Assembly (NCBI RefSeq): GCF_002979415.1
Contig: NZ_PCOT01000002.1
Span: forward strand, 124,001-188,000
DNA: 64,000 nt
DNA from: Microbacterium sp. MYb72
GTDB taxonomy: Bacteria; Actinomycetota; Actinomycetes; Actinomycetales; Microbacteriaceae
Reading direction: 5' to 3'
Shown piece after piece: positions 46,686 to 56,915 of this stretch. A program made the translations under genes and the position numbers. Numbering within the stretch: position 1 is the stretch's first letter; each line of letters opens with the position of its first letter. The notes beneath the pieces were generated by a model. The model ran no database searches and had not been told where the DNA came from. It saw only the letters and a list, made by a program, of their open reading frames with translations.

Positions 46686-47633
46686 GTGACTGCATCCGCT
46701 CCGCTCGTGACCGTGATCGTCCCCGGGCGCGACATCGCCGCGTTCGCTCCGGCCGCTCTCGACTCCCTGCGTGCGCAGACGGAATCACGGTGGCGGGCGA
46801 TCCTGATCGACGACGGATCGACCGACGAGACCGCGGCGATCTTCGCCGATGCCGCCTCCTCAGACCCGCGATTCCGGATGCTCCGGCATGAGGCCTCTAT
46901 CGGCCTCGGCGCCGCACGGAACGTCGGGCTGTCCCTCGTCGACACCGAGTATCTCGGGTTCCTCGACGGTGACGACGAACTCGCCCCCACCGCCCTCGCG
47001 CGACTCACCGGCACCCTCGCGGAGACGGGGAGCGACTTCGCGGCCGCTGCCTACGTGCGCTCGCGCTTCGACGGCGAGCGCTACGTCGCCGGGCGCGTGC
47101 AGCCGTGGGTCGCCGCCGCGACCGACCCCGCACGCCTCGGCACGACGATCGTCGAGCACCCGCGGGCGTCCGCGAACATCGTCGCCTGGTCGAAGGTGAG
47201 CCGTGCCGCGTTCTGGGCCGATCTGCGCTTCCCCGAGGGCGTCGCCTACGAGGATCAGATCGTCGCGCAGCAGATGTACACGCGCGCCCGTGCCTTCGAC
47301 GTGATCCCTGACACCGTCGTGCGCTGGCGGCTCCGCGCCGACGGCACCTCGATCACGCAGGGAAAGGCGCAGCTGCCCGTCCTGCTCGACTACCTCACCG
47401 CGCTGCGCGGGGGCATCCGGGTTCTGCGCGATGCCGGGGCCCACGCCGCGGTCACGGCTAGACTCGAGCTCATCCTCACCATGGACGTGCCGCCGCTCCA
47501 GGAGATCGCCGGCACCCATCCGGACCCCGCATACGCTGCGGCGGTCTCGGCGTTCATCGCCGAACTGCGGTCACTGCCCGAGTTCGCAGACGCCCACCCC
47601 GACCCCGACCTCGTCGCCGCGCTCGCCTGGTGA
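46686..47633 (+). CDS. Family 2 glycosyltransferase
   Basis: The 315-residue protein has a GT-A fold: VTVIVPGRDIAAFAPAALDSL, ILIDDGSTDETAAIF and the metal-binding YLGFLDGDDELAP. The acceptor-side motif is FPEGVAYEDQIV with the catalytic-base-type ED. It probably transfers a sugar to a wall or surface glycan; donor and acceptor unknown. No membrane segment. Confidence 0.85.
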   Translation: MTASAPLVTVIVPGRDIAAFAPAALDSLRAQTESRWRAILIDDGSTDETAAIFADAASSDPRFRMLRHEASIGLGAARNVGLSLVDTEYLGFLDGDDELAPTALARLTGTLAETGSDFAAAAYVRSRFDGERYVAGRVQPWVAAATDPARLGTTIVEHPRASANIVAWSKVSRAAFWADLRFPEGVAYEDQIVAQQMYTRARAFDVIPDTVVRWRLRADGTSITQGKAQLPVLLDYLTALRGGIRVLRDAGAHAAVTARLELILTMDVPPLQEIAGTHPDPAYAAAVSAFIAELRSLPEFADAHPDPDLVAALAW

Positions 47634-47674
47634 CGCCGGTCCACCTCGGGAAGCCGCAGACCGTCACTCCTCGT

Positions 47675-47702
47675 GCGGCGTGTCACTCCGTGGACACGCC
47701 GC
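47675..47702. terminator. Hairpin after the glycosyltransferase gene
   Basis: Arms 47675-47684 and 47693-47702 (GCGGCGTGTC and its complement) pair perfectly over 10 bp with an 8-base loop. Confidence 0.6.
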
Positions 47703-47744
47703 CCAGCCGCTGAACGATCCGCGTCTTCCCACCTCAGGAGACAC

Positions 47745-48518
47745 ATGAACACCTATCTCGACTCCCTCTTCGGCCTCGACGGCCGCACCGCCATCGTCAC
47801 CGGCGGCAGCTCCGGCATCGGCCGGGGCATCGCCACCGCGCTCGCTGGAGCGGGTGCCGCGACCGTCATCGTGGCCCGCGGGGCCGACCGCGTCGAGCAG
47901 ACCGTGCGCGAGCTCACCGACGCCGGCGGCCGCGCCGTCGGCGTGGTCGGCGATCTGAGCACTCGCGCCGGCATCCGCGCGGTCGCCGAGGCCGCCGCCG
48001 AGCCCTTCGGCGAACCGGACATCCTCGTGAACTCCGCGGGGATCAACATCCGTCCGGCCTTCGCCGACATCACCGAGGACGACTGGGACGCGACCATGAC
48101 CGTGAACGCCCTCGCTCCGTTCCTGCTCGGCCAGCGCTACGGGGTCGGCATGGCCGAGCGCGGCTACGGACGACTCATCCACATCAGCTCGCAGCAGGCG
48201 CATCGCGCCTTCGTCGGCAGCGGCATCTACGGCGTCTCCAAGGGGGCTGTGGAGTCGCTCATGCGCTCGGAGGCGGAGGCGTGGGGCGGGACCGGGGTCA
48301 CCAGCAACACCCTCGTGCCCGGTTTCGTGCTCACGCCCCTCAACGCGCGGCTGCAGGAGGACCCCGTGCAGATCGCCGCCCTCGCATCGCGGACCATGAT
48401 CGGCCGCAACGGCCTCCCCTCCGACTTCGCGGCGGCGGCGGTCTTCCTCGCCGGCGCGGGTTCGGCCTATGTCACCGGGCACTCGCTGTTCGTCGACGGC
48501 GGTCTCTCGGTGCACTGA
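47745..48518 (+). CDS. Short-chain dehydrogenase/reductase
   Basis: The 257-residue Rossmann oxidoreductase has TGGSSGIGRGIA for cofactor binding, LVNSAGIN, the catalytic Ser in IHISSQQ and YxxxK in YGVSKGAVE, and ends in HSLFVDGGLSVH. The DLFGLDGRTAIVTGG-like start resembles gluconate or 3-oxoacyl reductases; substrate unknown. ATG chosen because CAGGAG lies 4 bases upstream. Confidence 0.85.
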   Translation: MNTYLDSLFGLDGRTAIVTGGSSGIGRGIATALAGAGAATVIVARGADRVEQTVRELTDAGGRAVGVVGDLSTRAGIRAVAEAAAEPFGEPDILVNSAGINIRPAFADITEDDWDATMTVNALAPFLLGQRYGVGMAERGYGRLIHISSQQAHRAFVGSGIYGVSKGAVESLMRSEAEAWGGTGVTSNTLVPGFVLTPLNARLQEDPVQIAALASRTMIGRNGLPSDFAAAAVFLAGAGSAYVTGHSLFVDGGLSVH

Positions 48519-48524
48519 GCGCCG

Positions 48525-50579
48525 CTACGCCTCGTTCGGATACACCCGCTCCTCGGCGATCGTCGCGTCGAGGAGCGGGACCGGAGAGGTGAGCGCCGCG
48601 ACGGCATCCTCCCCCGCAGAATCCGCAGGCGCCCTGTCTGCACGACGATCGGCGAACGCGGCGGCGAGCCCTCCGGTGACGGACTGCTCGACCTCCGTCT
48701 CGGTGTCGAGCACCAGCGAGGCGGCGACCTGCTGCGCAGCGAGCTCGGCGTACAGCCCGCCTTGGGCGAGCAGCTCTGCGTGGGTGCCGGACTCCACGAT
48801 GCGCCCCGCCTCGAGCACGTGGATGACGTCGGCGCCCATCACCGTCGACAGCCGGTGGGCGATCGTGAGCGTGGTGCGGCCCTTGGCCGCTTCGTCGAGA
48901 GCCTCCTGCACGACGCGCTCCGACACCGTGTCGAGCGCCGAGGTCGCCTCGTCGAGCAGGAGCACCGGCGGATCCTTCAGCAGCACCCTGGCGATGGCGA
49001 TGCGCTGCTTCTCGCCGCCGGAGAGCCGGTACCCGCGCTCGCCGACGATCGTGTCGTAGCCGTTCTCGAAGCCGGAGATGATGTGGTGGATGTTGGCCGC
49101 TGTGCACGCCGCGACGAGCTCGTCCTCCGTGGCGTCGGGCTTCGCGTAGAGCAGGTTCTCGCGGATCGTCGCGTGGAACAGGTAGGTCTCCTGCGAGACG
49201 ATGCCCACCTGGTCGATGATCGACTCCTGCGTCAGGGTTCGGACATCGGCTCCGGCGAACAGCACGGCGCCGCCGTGCGCCTCATACAGCCGCGGTGCGA
49301 GGTACAGGATCGTGGTCTTGCCCGCACCGGACGGGCCGACGAAGGCGACGTGCTTTCCCGGCTCGGCGACGAAGGACACGCCCTGAAGCGTCGGACGCGC
49401 ATCGGGGGCGGCATCCGGATAGCGGAAGACGACGTCGGCGAACTCGATCCGGCCCCGAGGCCCTGGGGCCTCGGCGACCGTGATCGCCCCCGGAGCATCC
49501 TGGATCTCGGGCACGAGGTCGAGGTACTCGAAGATGCGCGCGAAGAGTGCGGACGAGGTCTGCAGATCGAGGGAGACCCGCATGAGCCCCATCAGCGGCA
49601 TCAGCAGGCGCGCCTGCACTGTGGTGAACGCCACGACCGTTCCGGCGGTGATCGCACCGGTGCCCCCGGCGATCAGATAGCCCGAGACGAGGTAGATGAT
49701 CGCCGGGACCGATGACATCAGCACCTGGACGACCGCGAAGAAGCCCTGACCGCTCATCGCCCGTCGCACCTGCAGCATCACCTGGTTGCGGTTCTCGGCC
49801 TGATAGCGGGCGGACTCGGTGCGCTGCCTGTTGAAGGACTTGGAGAGGAGGATCCCCGAGACGCTCAGCGTCTCCTGCGTGATCGAGGTGAGCTCCGACA
49901 GCGACTCCTGCGTCTCGCCCGCGATGCGCGCCCGCAGCTGGCCGACGCGGCGCTGGACCAGGATGAGGAACGGCATCATCACGACGGCGATGAGCGTCAG
50001 CCGCCAGTCGATGAGGATCATGGCGACGAGGGACGCCACGACCGTCACCGTGTTGCCGAGGATGCTGGTGACGGTGTTCGTCAGCACTCCGGAGACGCCG
50101 CCGACGTCGTTCTGCAGCCGCGACTGGATCACGCCCGTCTTGGTGCGCGTGAAGAACCCGAGCTCCATCGCCTGCAGGTGCTCGAACAGCTTCTCCCGCA
50201 GATCGCCGGTCACGCTGTTGCCGACGGTCGACGTCAGCCACGTCTGCGCGACGCCGAGCACCGCCGACAGCAGGAACAGCCCGATCGTCGCGAGCACGAG
50301 CCACAGCAGCAGATCGAGCTGCGGTCCCCCGCCGGACACCGGGAACAGCGCGTCGTCGAAGATCCGCTGCACGAGGAGCGGAGGGACGACGGCGATGGCG
50401 GCGCCGACGATCACGAGCGAGGCCGTGAAGCCGATGCGCCAGAGGTAGGGGTGGAAGAGGGCGATCACCCGCGAGCCGAGCCCCTCGATGCGCGGAGCGG
50501 CGGCGTTGATGCGCCGCTGCGCCGCCGCGTCGACCCCGTGGAATCCGCCGCGCGGACCGCCGCCCATGCCCATGCTCAT
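48525..50579 (-). CDS. ABC exporter, fused permease and ATPase
   Basis: The 684-residue half-transporter has a six-helix domain (about 45-340) and an ATPase domain (about 380-610), with Walker A GPSGAGKTT, signature LSGGEKQR, Walker B VLLLDEATSALD and switch His AHRLST. The N-terminus is a Met/Gly-rich GMGGGPRGG stretch, and about 60 extra residues follow the ATPase. It probably exports lipids or drugs. ATG at 50577-50579 is preferred over the adjacent GTG because it is 6 bases after the TACGCT box. Confidence 0.9.
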   Translation of the reverse strand: MSMGMGGGPRGGFHGVDAAAQRRINAAAPRIEGLGSRVIALFHPYLWRIGFTASLVIVGAAIAVVPPLLVQRIFDDALFPVSGGGPQLDLLLWLVLATIGLFLLSAVLGVAQTWLTSTVGNSVTGDLREKLFEHLQAMELGFFTRTKTGVIQSRLQNDVGGVSGVLTNTVTSILGNTVTVVASLVAMILIDWRLTLIAVVMMPFLILVQRRVGQLRARIAGETQESLSELTSITQETLSVSGILLSKSFNRQRTESARYQAENRNQVMLQVRRAMSGQGFFAVVQVLMSSVPAIIYLVSGYLIAGGTGAITAGTVVAFTTVQARLLMPLMGLMRVSLDLQTSSALFARIFEYLDLVPEIQDAPGAITVAEAPGPRGRIEFADVVFRYPDAAPDARPTLQGVSFVAEPGKHVAFVGPSGAGKTTILYLAPRLYEAHGGAVLFAGADVRTLTQESIIDQVGIVSQETYLFHATIRENLLYAKPDATEDELVAACTAANIHHIISGFENGYDTIVGERGYRLSGGEKQRIAIARVLLKDPPVLLLDEATSALDTVSERVVQEALDEAAKGRTTLTIAHRLSTVMGADVIHVLEAGRIVESGTHAELLAQGGLYAELAAQQVAASLVLDTETEVEQSVTGGLAAAFADRRADRAPADSAGEDAVAALTSPVPLLDATIAEERVYPNEA

Positions 50580-50585
50580 CACGCC

Positions 50586-50591
50586 AGCGTA
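50586..50591 (-). promoter_or_regulatory. -10 box TACGCT of a leaderless promoter
   Basis: Six bases before the ATG of the ABC exporter gene on the minus strand. Confidence 0.58.
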
Positions 50592-50671
50592 CCCAGCCCC
50601 GCCGACACCGGCTCCGCATCCGCTGAGGGCGGATTCCTGTGAGTTCGGAATGAAATGTCCGAGGCAGCCGT

Positions 50672-50677
50672 TACGCT
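50672..50677 (+). promoter_or_regulatory. -10 box TACGCT of the MFS exporter gene
   Basis: About 60 bases before the ATG; the leader carries the GGAGG site. It diverges from the ABC exporter promoter with 80 bases between the two boxes. Confidence 0.5.
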
Positions 50678-50736
50678 GAGTGACTCTCGTGCACTCGCAC
50701 GCATCCCCTTACCTCGATGCCTTCTGGAGGCCGCCC

Positions 50737-52215
50737 ATGTCTGCCGTCGATACCGGCTCCATCTCGACGACCCCGGCCCCCTCGACAGGCCTGATCCCGC
50801 GCAGGGACATGCGCGTGATCTGGGTCCTGCTGACGGCCGCGTTCGTCACGATCCTCAACGAGACCACGATGGGCATGGCGATCCCGCATCTCATCGACGA
50901 CCTCGGGATCACCCCGATCGCCGCACAGTGGGTCACCAGCGCCTTCATGCTGACGATGGCCGTCGTCATCCCGACGACCGGTTTCCTGCTGCAGCGCTTC
51001 ACGACCCGTCAGGTGTTCCTGGCCGCCCTCGCGCTGTTCTCCGCCGGCACCCTGCTCGCCGCGTTCGCGCTGGGGTTCGAGATGCTGCTGGTCGCCCGTG
51101 TGGTGCAGGCGGGCGGCACCGCGATGATGATGCCGCTGCTCATGACCACGATGATGAACCTCGTGCCGAACGAGTCCCGCGGCCGCATGATGGGCCGCGT
51201 GAGCATCGTGATCTCGCTGGCTCCGTCGATCGGTCCGACGATGTCGGGCTTCCTTCTCGACCACTTCGGCTGGCGCTCGATCTTCGTCGTCGTGCTGCCG
51301 ATCGCACTGGTCGCGATGTTCGTCGGATGGCGTTGGCTGACCAACGTCGGCGAGACGACGAACGCTCCGCTGGATGTGCTCTCGATCATCCTGTCGGCCT
51401 TCGGCTTCGGCGGCATCGTCTACGGTCTCAGCCAGATCGGCGCCCTCAGCGAAGGCGGAGCCAACCCGGCGCCGCTGGTGATCGCCCTGGTCGTCGGCGT
51501 CATCGCACTGGGTGCGTTCCTGTGGCGTCAGGTGATCCTGCAGCGCAAGGACGACGCGCTGCTCGATCTGCGCGTCTTCCGCTCGCTCGGCTTCTCGCTG
51601 TCCATGGCGCAGATGTTCCTGCTCTCGCTGGCGTTCTTCGGAACCATCACGCTCGTCCCGCTCTACCTGCAGAAGGCGCTCATGCTGCCGACCACCGAGG
51701 CCGGCCTCATCATCCTCCCCGGCGCCCTGGCGATGGGCCTGCTCGGACCGATCATCGGCCGCATCTACGACGCGCGCGGCACGCGGATCCTGCTGATCCC
51801 CGGTGCGATCCTCGCCGCGGCGACGCTGTGGTTCTACACGACCCTCAGCACGACCACGCCGGTGTGGGTGGTGCTGCTCTCGCAGATCACGCTGTCGATC
51901 GGTCTCGCACTGTCGTTCACTCCGCTGTTCACGGCGTCCCTCGCCTCACTCACGCCGAAGTTCTACTCCTACGGGAGCGCCGTGATCGGCACCGTGCAGC
52001 AGGTCGCCGGCGCCGCGGGCATCGCAGTCATGGTCGCGGTGTACACCGTGGTCATGAACGCGAACGGCGGATCCGATGACCCGGCGGCTGTCGCCTCCGG
52101 GTCGCAGGTCGCATTCCTCATCGGCGCGGTCATCGCCACACTCACCGTGGTGGGCGCGTTCTTCATCCGCAAGCCGGAAGACGACGGCAGCACCCCGCAG
52201 CACGCCGGACACTGA
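50737..52215 (+). CDS. MFS multidrug exporter, DHA2 (14-helix) family
   Basis: The 492-residue protein has about fourteen hydrophobic helices and the DHA2 marks: NETTMGMAIPHLIDDLG in helix 1, AQWVTSAFMLTMA and ARVVQAGGTAMMMPLL, then motif C-like GPTMSGFLLDHFGWR. It exports drugs or metabolites by proton antiport. ATG at 50737 has GGAGG 6 bases upstream. It shares a short divergent region with the ABC exporter, so the two may respond to the same signals. Confidence 0.9.
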   Translation: MSAVDTGSISTTPAPSTGLIPRRDMRVIWVLLTAAFVTILNETTMGMAIPHLIDDLGITPIAAQWVTSAFMLTMAVVIPTTGFLLQRFTTRQVFLAALALFSAGTLLAAFALGFEMLLVARVVQAGGTAMMMPLLMTTMMNLVPNESRGRMMGRVSIVISLAPSIGPTMSGFLLDHFGWRSIFVVVLPIALVAMFVGWRWLTNVGETTNAPLDVLSIILSAFGFGGIVYGLSQIGALSEGGANPAPLVIALVVGVIALGAFLWRQVILQRKDDALLDLRVFRSLGFSLSMAQMFLLSLAFFGTITLVPLYLQKALMLPTTEAGLIILPGALAMGLLGPIIGRIYDARGTRILLIPGAILAAATLWFYTTLSTTTPVWVVLLSQITLSIGLALSFTPLFTASLASLTPKFYSYGSAVIGTVQQVAGAAGIAVMVAVYTVVMNANGGSDDPAAVASGSQVAFLIGAVIATLTVVGAFFIRKPEDDGSTPQHAGH

Positions 52216-52233
52216 CCGGCGAGGCGTCTGCCG

Positions 52234-52389
52234 CTACTCGGCCTTCTCGACAGGGGGCGCCGGGAAGTGGCAGACGCCGCCGCTGCAGTAACCCGCGGCG
52301 TCGTCGCCGAGCAGGTTGAGGGTACCGAGAAGAGAGTGGAGCGTCTCAGGCGCATCCGCGCCGACGCCGTCCCCCTGTGTCTTCGTCAT
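52234..52389 (-). CDS. Small conserved-looking protein with a Cys motif
   Basis: The 51-residue reading MTKTQGDGVGADAPETLHSLLG continues into LNLLGDDAAGYCSGGVCHFP. I do not recognise the family. It is likely real: a TACCAT box lies exactly 6 bases before its ATG, and YCSGGVCH looks like a redox or metal motif, not random. Convergent with the MFS gene, 18 bases apart. Confidence 0.55.
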   Translation of the reverse strand: MTKTQGDGVGADAPETLHSLLGTLNLLGDDAAGYCSGGVCHFPAPPVEKAE

Positions 52390-52395
52390 CCTTCG

Positions 52396-52401
52396 ATGGT
52401 A
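52396..52401 (-). promoter_or_regulatory. -10 box TACCAT of a leaderless small gene
   Basis: Six bases from the ATG at 52389 on the minus strand. Confidence 0.5.
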
Positions 52402-52519
52402 CGCCTGCTGCGCGGGGATGGCTCCGTCTTCGACGCCCCTCCGCACTGAATCGGAGCACACGACGCGCCCGGGACGAGGAGGCGACGAGACCGACAGCGG
52501 ATCGACAGGGCCCACCCCC

Positions 52520-52525
52520 TACGGT
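52520..52525 (+). promoter_or_regulatory. -10 box TACGGT of a leaderless promoter
   Basis: Six bases before the ATG of the acyltransferase gene. Confidence 0.55.
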
Positions 52526-52531
52526 TGAGGG

Positions 52532-53116
52532 ATGCTCAGGTCACTCGTCGCCCGCCTCTTCTGGGTGTTCAGCCGCTGGACGCTCGCCTCGGAGCCGGCG
52601 CCGACACGGCCCACCGTGCTCATCGGTGCTCCGCACACCTCCAACTGGGACTTCGTGCTGATGCTCGCCATCGCGTGGCGCCTCGGCATCGACGTGCACT
52701 GGCTGGGCAAGAAGAGCCTCTTCCGCGGCTGGCGAGGGCCGATGATGCGTGGGATCGGCGGCATCCCCGTCGACCGGGCCGATCCTGCGAGGGTCGTGAA
52801 CGACGTGGTGAGCCAGGTCAACGACGGCGCCGTCTTCGGGCTCGTCGTCACCCCGGACGGGACCCGCGGCGGCAACGAGTACTGGAAGAGCGGCTTCTAC
52901 CGCATCGCCGTCCAGACGGGGATGCCGGTCACGCTCGGCTTCGTCGACCGCACGACGATGACCACGGGGCTGGGCCCGACGATCGACCTCACCGGAGACG
53001 TCGCCGCCGACATGGACCGCATCCGCGCGTTCTACGCCGACAAGGCAGGGGTCCGCCCGGAGCGCCGCACCGAGCCACGGCTGCGCGAAGAGGGCTCCGC
53101 GCCCACGACGCTCTAG
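52532..53116 (+). CDS. Lysophospholipid acyltransferase-like (PlsC family) protein
   Basis: The 194-residue protein has the HxxxxD motif as APHTSNWDFVL, an acceptor-binding GIGGIPVDRA and the third block TPDGTRGG. It begins with a hydrophobic, probably membrane-associated helix. The family acylates lysophosphatidic acid or similar; several short members of unknown substrate look like this one. Confidence 0.8.
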   Translation: MLRSLVARLFWVFSRWTLASEPAPTRPTVLIGAPHTSNWDFVLMLAIAWRLGIDVHWLGKKSLFRGWRGPMMRGIGGIPVDRADPARVVNDVVSQVNDGAVFGLVVTPDGTRGGNEYWKSGFYRIAVQTGMPVTLGFVDRTTMTTGLGPTIDLTGDVAADMDRIRAFYADKAGVRPERRTEPRLREEGSAPTTL

Positions 53117-53149
53117 ACGGCTCACTGCGCGCCCCGCGAGACTGGGGTC

Positions 53150-53644
53150 ATGAGCACTGATCCCGAGGTGGACGACCTCGCCGACGGACGCGACGAGACA
53201 CCCAACGAGCGCGCCGATCGCAACTGGGACGAGCTGATGCAGGAGCTGCGGGTCATGCAGACCGGCACGCAGATCCTCACCGGCTTCCTGCTCGCCGTCG
53301 CGTTCCAGCAGCGCTTCACCGAGATGGACGCCGCACAGCACGTGCTGTACATCGTGCTCGTCGCCCTCGCCGCCGTCGCGACCCTGCTCTCGCTGACCCC
53401 GGTCGGCATGCATCGCGCCCTGTTCGGCCGGAGGCGCAAGCCCGAGCTCGTGCGGATCGCCGCGCGCATCGTGACTCTCGACCTCTTCGTGATCGGTCTC
53501 CTCACCGTGGGCGTGACGACGCTGATCGTCGACTTCACCGTCGGCAGGTCGGCCGGTGCGCTCACCCTCGTCTGCTCCGTGGTGCTCGTCGGAGCGCTGT
53601 GGGCGGGGCTGTGGCGGATGCTCGCCGCTCGTCGGGCGGGCTGA
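53150..53644 (+). CDS. DUF6328 membrane protein
   Basis: The 164-residue protein has an acidic N-terminus, the conserved RNWDELMQELRVMQTGTQILTG and four helices (ILTGFLLAVAFQ, VLYIVLVALAAVATLLSL, LDLFVIGLLTVGVTTLIV, LVCSVVLVGALWAGLW). This matches DUF6328. Function unknown. A GAGACT box 6 bases upstream of the ATG resembles the leaderless pattern. Confidence 0.75.
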   Translation: MSTDPEVDDLADGRDETPNERADRNWDELMQELRVMQTGTQILTGFLLAVAFQQRFTEMDAAQHVLYIVLVALAAVATLLSLTPVGMHRALFGRRRKPELVRIAARIVTLDLFVIGLLTVGVTTLIVDFTVGRSAGALTLVCSVVLVGALWAGLWRMLAARRAG

Positions 53645-53758
53645 GGTGTGAGGGCCCTCCGAATCGGCGGTCGAGGGTTGCGGCATCCCTTCGGGTGAGG
53701 AAGCGTGGCCCGGACATGTCGTGACCTCGGCATGCCCCAACCGGAAAGGAGAGCACCC

Positions 53759-54055
53759 ATGCTCACCCTCACCGACAACGCCACCGCGATCGTGACGACC
53801 CTGGTCAGCCGTCAGAGCGACGCGGCCGATGCGGGTCTCCGCATCCGCTCCACCGCCTCCGAGACGGCGGGCGGCGCGCGACTGGCCGTGCAGGTCACCG
53901 CGCATCCAGAGCCCAGCGATCACGTCCTCGAGGCGTCCGGGGTGCGACTCTTCATCGACGAGCCCGCGTCGGCGGTGCTCGATGACAAGATCCTCGATGC
54001 GGGAGTCGACGAGGCGGGATCCGTCTCGTTCACGGTGCTCCCCCAGACCGTCTGA
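53759..54055 (+). CDS. HesB/IscA-like protein without cysteines
   Basis: The 98-residue protein has the A-type carrier layout: LTLTDNATAIVTTLV, GLRIRST, GVRLFIDEPASAVLDDKILD with the family AxxLD-like turn, then a C-terminal strand. A-type Fe-S carriers bind clusters with three cysteines; none is present anywhere here, so it is unlikely to carry a cluster. AAAGGAGAG precedes the ATG. Similar cysteine-free proteins occur in related actinobacteria as far as I know; role unknown. Confidence 0.72.
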   Translation: MLTLTDNATAIVTTLVSRQSDAADAGLRIRSTASETAGGARLAVQVTAHPEPSDHVLEASGVRLFIDEPASAVLDDKILDAGVDEAGSVSFTVLPQTV

Positions 54056-54072
54056 CCTCGCGGTCGGAACAG

Positions 54073-54104
54073 CGGATGCCGCGCCCCCCGGGTCGCGGCA
54101 TCCG
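54073..54104. terminator. Hairpin between convergent genes
   Basis: Arms 54073-54083 and 54094-54104 (CGGATGCCGCG and its complement) pair perfectly over 11 bp, just after the HesB-like gene and before the convergent DUF1345 gene. Confidence 0.6.
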
Positions 54105-54194
54105 TGCTGTCCGGCGCCGGGTGGAACGGTGCCGGTCAGATCACGACGTCGATCCGGAGCGGCGTCCGACGTGGTGCGGGGCGGCTGATCCGGA

Positions 54195-54836
54195 TCAGCC
54201 GAGCCCGACCACGAGGTTGATGATCGACGCGAGGATGACGGTGCCGAAGAGGTAGCCGAGCACGGTCTGGGCGATCACGACCCGGCGGAACTCGTTGCGC
54301 GTGAGGTTCGTGTCAGACACCTGGTATGTCATCCCCAGCCCGACGGAGAAGTAGACGAAGTCGGTGTACTCCGGGTCCTCCTCCTGGTTGAAGTCGATCC
54401 CTCCCACCGGCTCGGAGTAGTACATGCGGGCGTACCTCAGCACGTACTCGGTGTGGATGAGCGCCCAGGATGCGGCGACGCTGAGCACGGCGATCCCCGC
54501 GAGCAGATACTCCTCGACGCCCGGGGTCTTCTGCGCCTGCACGAGCACGACGAGCACGGAGCCCAGGCTGACGAGGCTCCCGAGGATCGAGATCAGTCGC
54601 GCCACTCGGCGACCGGGGGCCTCCAGCGTCGCGTGCGCCCTCGTGTCGGCGGCATCCATCCTCCAGATGAGCAGCAGCACCCAGATCACGTTCGTCAGCG
54701 CGAAGACGCCCCACCCGGTCAGGATGCCCGCGGCGACCCCCAGCAACGGCCCCACGGCGATACCTGCGGCGAGTCCGCCGATGATCGAGAGGAGAGCACG
54801 CAGACGGACGAATGCGCGCGCCGAGGGTGTGGCCAT
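54195..54836 (-). CDS. DUF1345 membrane protein
   Basis: The 213-residue protein has five hydrophobic helices and the DUF1345 core PEYTDFVYFSVGLGMTYQVSDTNLTRNEFRRVVIAQTVL (given here as residues of about 160-195). Function unknown; some members look like potential channels. The ATG is fixed by a TAGCAT box 6 bases upstream. Confidence 0.8.
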   Translation of the reverse strand: MATPSARAFVRLRALLSIIGGLAAGIAVGPLLGVAAGILTGWGVFALTNVIWVLLLIWRMDAADTRAHATLEAPGRRVARLISILGSLVSLGSVLVVLVQAQKTPGVEEYLLAGIAVLSVAASWALIHTEYVLRYARMYYSEPVGGIDFNQEEDPEYTDFVYFSVGLGMTYQVSDTNLTRNEFRRVVIAQTVLGYLFGTVILASIINLVVGLG

Positions 54837-54842
54837 GCCTGG

Positions 54843-54848
54843 ATGCTA
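54843..54848 (-). promoter_or_regulatory. -10 box TAGCAT of a leaderless promoter
   Basis: Six bases before the DUF1345 ATG. Confidence 0.58.
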
Positions 54849-54916
54849 TCGGGCGAGCCGCATGGCGGGTCGGAGTGCATCGGCGATCCGGCGCGGCTCG
54901 GGCGGCCGGATGCCGG

Positions 54917-56578
<1,662 letters not shown>

Positions 56579-56627
56579 CAGACAATCCTGTCATCGACGC
56601 AGGTCGGCGGATGACACGGCATCCCGC

Positions 56628-56798
56628 TCACTCGCGCTGCCGGCTGTGGTCCTTCAGGTCGGGTGCCGATCGCAGGATGTCGGCGATCTCCTCCTCCGGC
56701 CTCGGAGCGACGTTCTCGTCGATCTCCAGTTCCGGGACGGTCGGCTCGCCGGGCGCGGGGATATGCCCGTGAGGGGCATGCTCATCGTGGTCGGGCAC
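56628..56798 (-). CDS. Small acidic protein of unknown function
   Basis: The 56-residue protein starts DHDEHAPHGHIPAPGEP after a GTG and continues through PELEIDENVAPRPEEEIADI. It is acidic, His-rich at the N-terminus and probably disordered at first, with a short C-terminal helix. Good AAGGAGC ribosome binding site and a TACGCT box upstream support expression. Family unknown. Confidence 0.6.
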   Translation of the reverse strand: MPDHDEHAPHGHIPAPGEPTVPELEIDENVAPRPEEEIADILRSAPDLKDHSRQRE

Positions 56799-56826
56799 GG
56801 CTGCTCCTTCGGTCGGTGACACGCAC

Positions 56827-56832
56827 AGCGTA
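56827..56832 (-). promoter_or_regulatory. -10 box TACGCT of the small acidic gene
   Basis: Minus-strand TACGCT 28 bases before the GTG, leaving space for the ribosome binding site. Confidence 0.5.
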
Positions 56833-56867
56833 CGCCGACCGCGTCGCTGCGGCACCGTCGCGACGCG

Positions 56868-56873
56868 TACGCT
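56868..56873 (+). promoter_or_regulatory. -10 box TACGCT of the LysR-like gene
   Basis: Plus-strand TACGCT 42 bases before the GTG. With 56827-56832 it forms a divergent pair of identical boxes. Confidence 0.5.
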
Positions 56874-56915
56874 GGGGAGTCGACCGCGATCCTCGCGGGG
56901 AAGGAACGGCTCTCC

